Shown here piece by piece: positions 24,186-64,000 of a stretch of 64,000 nucleotides of DNA. Made by a program: the position numbers and the translations under genes. Below the pieces are notes generated by a model. It was not told the origin of the DNA. It saw only the letters and a list, made by a program, of their open reading frames with translations, and did not search any database. Where the stretch lies: assembly GCA_021234535.1 (NCBI GenBank), contig CM037838.1:29241969-29305968 (forward strand), written 5' to 3'. The stretch is from Stichopus chloronotus. Its lineage: Eukaryota > Echinodermata > Holothuroidea > Aspidochirotida > Stichopodidae. Each line of letters starts with the position of its first letter. The first letter of the stretch is position 1.

Positions 24186-25121
24186 GATGCTGGTATTGTG
24201 TGTAGAGCCAAAAAGTTTGCTGATGACACTAAACTGTATTCTGAGGTCTCCTCTGAACTAAAGGTGATTCAAAAAGTTTTCAGAAGGATTTAAACGGGGG
24301 ATTTCGCTTGGTCTCAGGAGTGGCAAATGCTCGTCAGTATTGATAATTGCAAGGTACTATACATATTGGCAATAATAATAATAATCCTAGGTATTCATAC
24401 ACTTTGAATGGACAGTTTCTGTTGAAAGGGACTTAGGTGTTCACATAGAATCTTGTTCACAGCCAGCTAAGCAGTGTGTTAAAGCAGCTAAGAGAGCGAA
24501 TAGGATTTTAGGTATGATTAAGAGAGATTTTAGTTTCCTTCAGCAAGGCATTGTTGTTAGGCTCCATAAACAGTTGCTTAGGCCTCATTTAGAGTATGCT
24601 GTTCAAGCTTGGAACCCATATTTTTCTAAAGATAAGGAGTTACGGTACTTGAGAAAGTCCAGCCCAAGGCTACTAGATTGATTAGGGCCTTCAAGGGTGT
24701 TTCCAATAGATAACGTCTCTTGAATCTCACTTCACTTGAGCTGAAAAGATTACGTGGAGATTTGATACAAGTCTGCAAGATTGTTCATGGTTTTGATAAT
24801 TTATCATTTTCTGATTCTTTTCAAGTTTGCAAATAGTTAAATTACAAGAGGTTATTGTCTTAAACTCCAGACGGTTCAAAGTAGGATCAATATTCGTCGT
24901 TACTAAGAGGGTAGTGAATGAGTGGAATGGGTTGCCTGAGGATGAAGTGATGGCAAGGAGTATTAATGGGTTTAAGAATGCACTAAACAAGTATCTTAAG
25001 CTATGTACGTAACCGAGTGTGATTTTTGTACTTCTTCTGTTTGGGTTTTTTTTTTCGGGGTCCGGATGGGGACTTAATTGTCCGTCCTAATCCTTCCTTT
25101 TTTTGTACTAAACTAAAAAGT
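24186..25121 (+). mobile_element. decayed non-LTR retrotransposon (LINE) fragment
   Basis: FADDTKLYSEVSSELK at about 24216-24263 is the reverse transcriptase catalytic FADD block of CR1/L2/Jockey-like LINEs. After frame changes there follow VERDLGVHIES, a block with LLRPHLEYAVQAWNPYFSK, and the C-terminal VVNEWNGLPEDEVMA motif ending at 25012. The fragment is 5'-truncated, has frameshifts and stops, and is inactive. AAGGT flanks both sides (24181-24185 and 25122-25126) and may be the target duplication. It lies inside the 150-bp repeat array. Confidence 0.85.
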
Positions 25122-25442
25122 AAGGTTACCCTTCTAGGGGATATCGTGTTCACCACATTTTTGCAGTTCAACCTCTGGTGACCTCAAATGACCTTTGACC
25201 CCCACCATAAACAATAGGGATCATCTACATAGTATAAACAACCTACGCAACAAGTATACGATCAGTCAAGGTTACCCATCTGGAGATAATGTTTGTACAT
25301 TGTTTTCACACTTTGACCTTTGTGACCTCAAACGACATTTGACCTCCACAAAAATATTTATCATGTACTTAGTATGGCCAACCCACACCACTTATGAGAT
25401 CAGTCAAGGTTACCCTTCTTGAGATATTGTGTTTGCAAGCAG
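25122..25442. repeat. degenerate tandem repeat, about 150-bp unit (right block)
   Basis: This continues the array at 23500-24185 with at least two more units. They contain TGACCTCAAATGACC, ACAATAGGGATCATC and AGTCAAGGTTACCC. It runs into a CA-rich stretch at 25444-25495. Confidence 0.75.
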
Positions 25443-28400
25443 CGTCACACACACATATACAAAGATGCACACAAACGAACACACGCACGTACATACAGCT
25501 TTGTTTCCCATTCATTCCGAGGACCTTATTGTGCTTTCTTTTGTTTTTTCTTCCTCAACCCTAACCTTAACAATAGACTCTCTATTGTTAATCTTGAGAG
25601 GACCGGAGAAATCTATTGAATTTTCTACAGAGGACCTAAAATCTATTGTTTCGGTCCTCGATTCCACCCGAAAACAAGGGCAAGACATCGCCATCGCATA
25701 GATTCCTTTCGCCTTCGGCAAGGAATCAAAAAGAAACTTACGTTTGCTTCCACTTACTCCATGTTTGACTAGTCTGAAGGCATTCGAGGGTGCACTGGTT
25801 GAAAAAATATTCAGAGAAGCCTCTTTCAATGGTGAAACAGACCAGCACTGGAATAAATATATTTTTTTCTGGAATAAAAAGAAACTTAAAACAAGTAGTG
25901 ATTATAAAGACTTTGAAGGCATGCATTACGCAAGAGAGGTGGGGGGGGGGGTGGGGGAGTAAGTGGTTCGTAAGTCGGTTTGATAAGCTCGTTCCATGGA
26001 AGCCCCTGACAAATCGAAACCCTATCAATCCTCCTCCCCAACAACAATCGAGCTCTAACCAGTCTAGGTCGAGCCCTAACTCTTTCGTCACAATATTGGC
26101 ACCCATAAAACCTTCTTCAAACTACTGCGTGGAAGCTGCTCAGTATGAGTCATGCAGTAGACCGCAGAAAGCGGCAGTACACACAGCTGTTTCTTCTGCA
26201 CGCTTCTTTTAATATTATTCATATTTTGTCAATCTTTTTTTCAAATTTCTGAAATCTGTATATTCATGAGATATCTGTAGTGTACGAAACTGACCCCCTT
26301 CCACTGGTCGCCATCCAATTCAGTAAAAAAAAAAATCCGCTAGTACTTTTGAACCTTCACCCCTTCACATGTATAGATACGGTCCTGTCATAAACATATC
26401 ATAAAATACATGGCAGTTAAGAATAAGTTTCCATCGACCCAAATATATACTGTTCCATTTTGCCTATCTTCCACGGCCTAGTTTCATATATATCTTTAAG
26501 TGTTTTGAGCCTGTACGGTTTTTAAACTAAAGGGATTGACAATCAGCTAAAATCAGCTAAAACGGTCGAGTTTGACTCTGAAACTTACCTACAGCCTAGT
26601 GCTGTCAAGATATTTTCCATCGTTACTACTGCTTCTCTCTGCTACACAAGTGAAAAGCGGTTACATGGGAGGCCACTTACACTTGATTCTGACAGGTATA
26701 TCCCTCCCCTCATCATTAATCCCTTCTCCCCGGTCCATGAAAAAGTGGAAGTTTCAGACTCGCCAAAACAAATAGAAAAGTTCCATATGTTGTGACATTA
26801 ACCAGGACATACTTCAGAAAATGTTAAAGAATCTGTGTTAAAGTCGATTTCCAGTTCTGTTCAGGATGAGGCAATATCTGAAAGCAACGTTGATGGTTAG
26901 CGCCCTCAAATTCGAACCTATTCAATCTGACATTCCTTGTACAACACATACCCCGCCATTTTGGATATTTTCCAATCCTTCGTCTCGAGAAGAGAAGGTG
27001 GAAACATCCTTTGAAAACTTTTTCATCTTTCGCTAAAAAGAGACTCCAAGGGTCCTTGACGGATAAAGAGAGAATTTTCTATTGCAAAGGTGATAACATT
27101 TTTTTAAATTTGAGTCATCTTAAAATAGAGATGGACAATTCTTTGCGTTGTTTATTTCTTCCGGTGACCTTAATTTCCTCTTTCTTTGGTTGCGTATTAC
27201 ATCGTAGATGAGGGAGGGCATCAAGGGATGCTTTGTTTGCACGGATACAATTTTCGCAATCGAAGAGCCTTTCCGGAAAGTAGGCCGTAGGTATCTTATA
27301 TTTAGTGATAGTGATAAAATCATGATAGTTGATCAATTGTTAACCTGGATATTTAGGTATATGCTGTTTATTAATAAGTTCAGACGCAGAAGAGAGGAAT
27401 CTGCAATAACGTTAGAGTAAGTTACTGTAGTGTAAGGCTTTAACGTTACATGACAAGGCCTAACACAAAAACGGGTAGGCCCAATGACAACATAGAACCA
27501 TCTATCTATAAGCAAATGTTGGAGGACCTAATACTTGTAACGTCAGACGCAAGCTCACAGTTCTCACTTAAATTATAGTCTAAGTCTGGTTCTTACAGAA
27601 CGACATAGGCCTAGGCTTACTTCACTGTTTAGGCATAGCCTAGCGTTAGGCCTACAGGCTAGGGCTTATCTCCATTAACCTCACTACACTACAGTTAGAC
27701 CAATTTGATTGTAGGCGAGCTGGCTCGGGTTGCCAAAGTCAGGCCTAGGCCCAGTGGTTTTACTACTATTGGAGAACTAGGACGCAACCACCTTGAAAAG
27801 TTTGTGTCCATCGAGAAATTCTTGTGTCTGCTCATATATACAGCGTTCTGTATTTACGTACAGTAGCTGTAGTCGTGGCTACACTGTACTAGTTGTTCCA
27901 GTATTTTTGTGCATCCCTAGTTTTCATGCAGCACGAAAATACGACCCTGCATTCTCCTAGTACTACATTACTGTAGGCAAATGGTAAGATGTTGTGAATG
28001 TTTTTGACTACTTTCTAATCAAACTTCCTGCCATCCATTCCCAACTCCTTGGTAAAAAAGGGAGAAAATATGGAAACCTTTGTGTCACTGCCCAGGCTAG
28101 TCTAGATATAGACCTAACTACTCCAGCAAACACCAGCTGACACATGCATTCAGTTCTTCAGAAATACCTTAGCTTCCACTGTAACGTTTGTTTAAAAATA
28201 CAGCAATACGTAGCCTGTGAATCAGACCCTACTTGACTCTTGATTCTGACAAGTTTGACAAATTTTCAAAATACTGCACACAATGTCCCCCTGGTGTCAC
28301 CAGGCTACCAAACCTGCCAGAATTAGACCATGAAATGTGAGTTGAGATGCTTACCACAACTAGTCACAACAACTGTTTCATATTAGAAAGTCCTTAGCAA

Positions 28401-29795
28401 ACGAATATGGTAGCAGTCACGAAAACTTAAGATAAAGCTTAATCTTGTAAGTTTTGCGTATGAATATCTTGTAGCCTACATATATAACTACTCACTGCAC
28501 TTACGCAGAGATTAATTAATGCTACAACAGAGTATCATTTGCAGAATTTACTTTGTTATGGCACTGAAGGAAAAATGTGTCCATTTGCTGACTATTTGTC
28601 AATACTGTAGAATAATTGGAAAAAATATATAAAATACAGACTTTCTTGCACTTCTGCTATCAGCTTGTTTGGGTAGATTTTTCTGTGTAATCTAGCATAT
28701 TTGTTTTATGATTGGGAAGATTCTGCAACTCATCTTGATTATAAATTTTTGAGGAGAATGAACCTAAGAACCTGATTAGCTTTATCACACTAGGGGAACT
28801 CCAAATCAATATTGGGGAAAGAAGTACAATTCTCTAAATGTGGTTTTAAAGAATTTAAACTATAACAAAAGTTTGGGGAATTTGCATCCTTGTTTGAAAA
28901 TTTGTGTCCTGGACACAAGATCCTGCGTTCTTAAAAACGTTGAGCACTAATAGAGGTATAAGATGAATTTCAGCAAAATCTGAGATGGTGACCAGCCATG
29001 ATTTCTTTGAAATTTGCTGACTTAAGGGAGAACGACTAACATCTCTTTTAGGTATGGTTTGCTTTTACAGACAGGTTACCCTTTGGTTCAATGAAGTTTT
29101 GTGTGCCATTGTCCCAGTACGAAAAGAACCCTGGAGCATAACTTGTAACCTATACAGCTGTATGCTTGTACTGTGTGTGCCATTGTTTGGAACAGTAAAC
29201 TGCTGTACTGCCTAAGTTATATATGCTATCCTATGCAGTTACAGGTGCTGCATGTGAACTGCTTGAAATCTTGATAGTTGTCATCAGGTGAATGATGAAA
29301 GTTATGCAGCAAGGCCTAAAAGTAAAAGTTGGAAAATGGGAAACTAACTACATCGTTTATGATCACTCAATGACAGGAGACCTTCTGAGATGCGTACAAC
29401 TGTTGTTAGTGTCAATCACATCACTAGTGTGTAAATGTTGTGAGATTTCAGCTTTCAAAAATGGTGTCCTTGAAGTTCTTAAGTGACAAGTTAAGGTTAA
29501 TGGTTAGACATTTGGATCTGTAAAAATGACCAACAGACTGCACATTAGTGCCTCTTGCTCCCAAATAAGTATTCAAACTGACTGAAAAGGTGGTGGCCAG
29601 CCTGACCAGGCCCCTTTCATGAAACAAATGTTATTTTAAGCAGGTTGTATGAAGCGAGCAGTGTAGCATCGACACATAATGTACCTGATGATTATTATCT
29701 TTTGGTTATGTACAGAACCATTCTTCAGTTTTCTTTCTTGTTTTTATTTGCACAGGAAGTTTGGTACCTGTGGTTACCTACAACATATTTCATAA

Positions 29796-64000
<34,205 letters not shown>

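Noticed and set aside
23500..25442. CRISPR-like array
   Set aside because: Units are long, diverged and lack regular spacers, and the genome is eukaryotic.
25429..25829. Overlapping frames after the 150-bp repeats
   Set aside because: Both strands open, low-complexity and CA-rich, no domain; probably chance.

Overview
This is an animal nuclear genome window. Genes are split by long GT-AG introns, the DNA is AT-rich, and decayed transposons are common. Two genes are cilia/flagella genes and the third belongs to a family found across animals. Frequent TAGGCCTA-like words, hAT-type MITEs with CAGG(G/C)(G/C)CGTAGCC or CAGTGGCGG ends, and a BEL/Pao LTR element point to a marine invertebrate deuterostome. 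An echinoderm is my best guess, but that is inference.

Layout. (1) 1-3593: non-coding DNA with a 601-bp hAT MITE and an AT-rich repeat block. (2) 3594-9736, minus strand: a complete six-exon CIMIP2B (FAM166B)-like gene for a ciliary microtubule inner protein. Its last exon, at 3594-3682, is short and easily missed. (3) 9737-13919: intergenic, with an RFX X-box candidate, an inverted repeat and a second hAT MITE. (4) 13920-21907, minus strand: a complete ten-exon AK8 (adenylate kinase 8) gene predicting 483 residues, with every splice phase consistent. (5) 21908-29837: intergenic, with an X-box-like site, a foldback element and a family of ~150-bp repeats interrupted by a dead LINE. (6) 29838 to beyond 64000, plus strand: a PRRC2 (BAT2) gene with 20 coding exons in the window, continuing past the right edge. 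Its introns hold several minisatellites, MITEs and, at 56584-62382, an antisense BEL/Pao retrotransposon with two 534-bp LTRs and a 5-bp target duplication.

How it fits together. CIMIP2B and AK8 lie in tandem on the minus strand. Both families belong to motile axonemes, and RFX-type X-box candidates lie upstream of each. PRRC2 is divergent from AK8 and encodes a long, low-complexity, arginine/glycine-rich cytoplasmic RNA-associated protein.

Two places in PRRC2 do not read cleanly: the acceptor of the 2.3-kb exon near 45080-45105, and a one-base frameshift at 54521-54524. No CRISPR array, rRNA, tRNA or novel multi-gene defence-like system was seen. The most unusual items are a minisatellite seeded from an exon/donor junction, a young but integrase-less retroelement, and repeat families carrying AP-1 or DR1 motifs.
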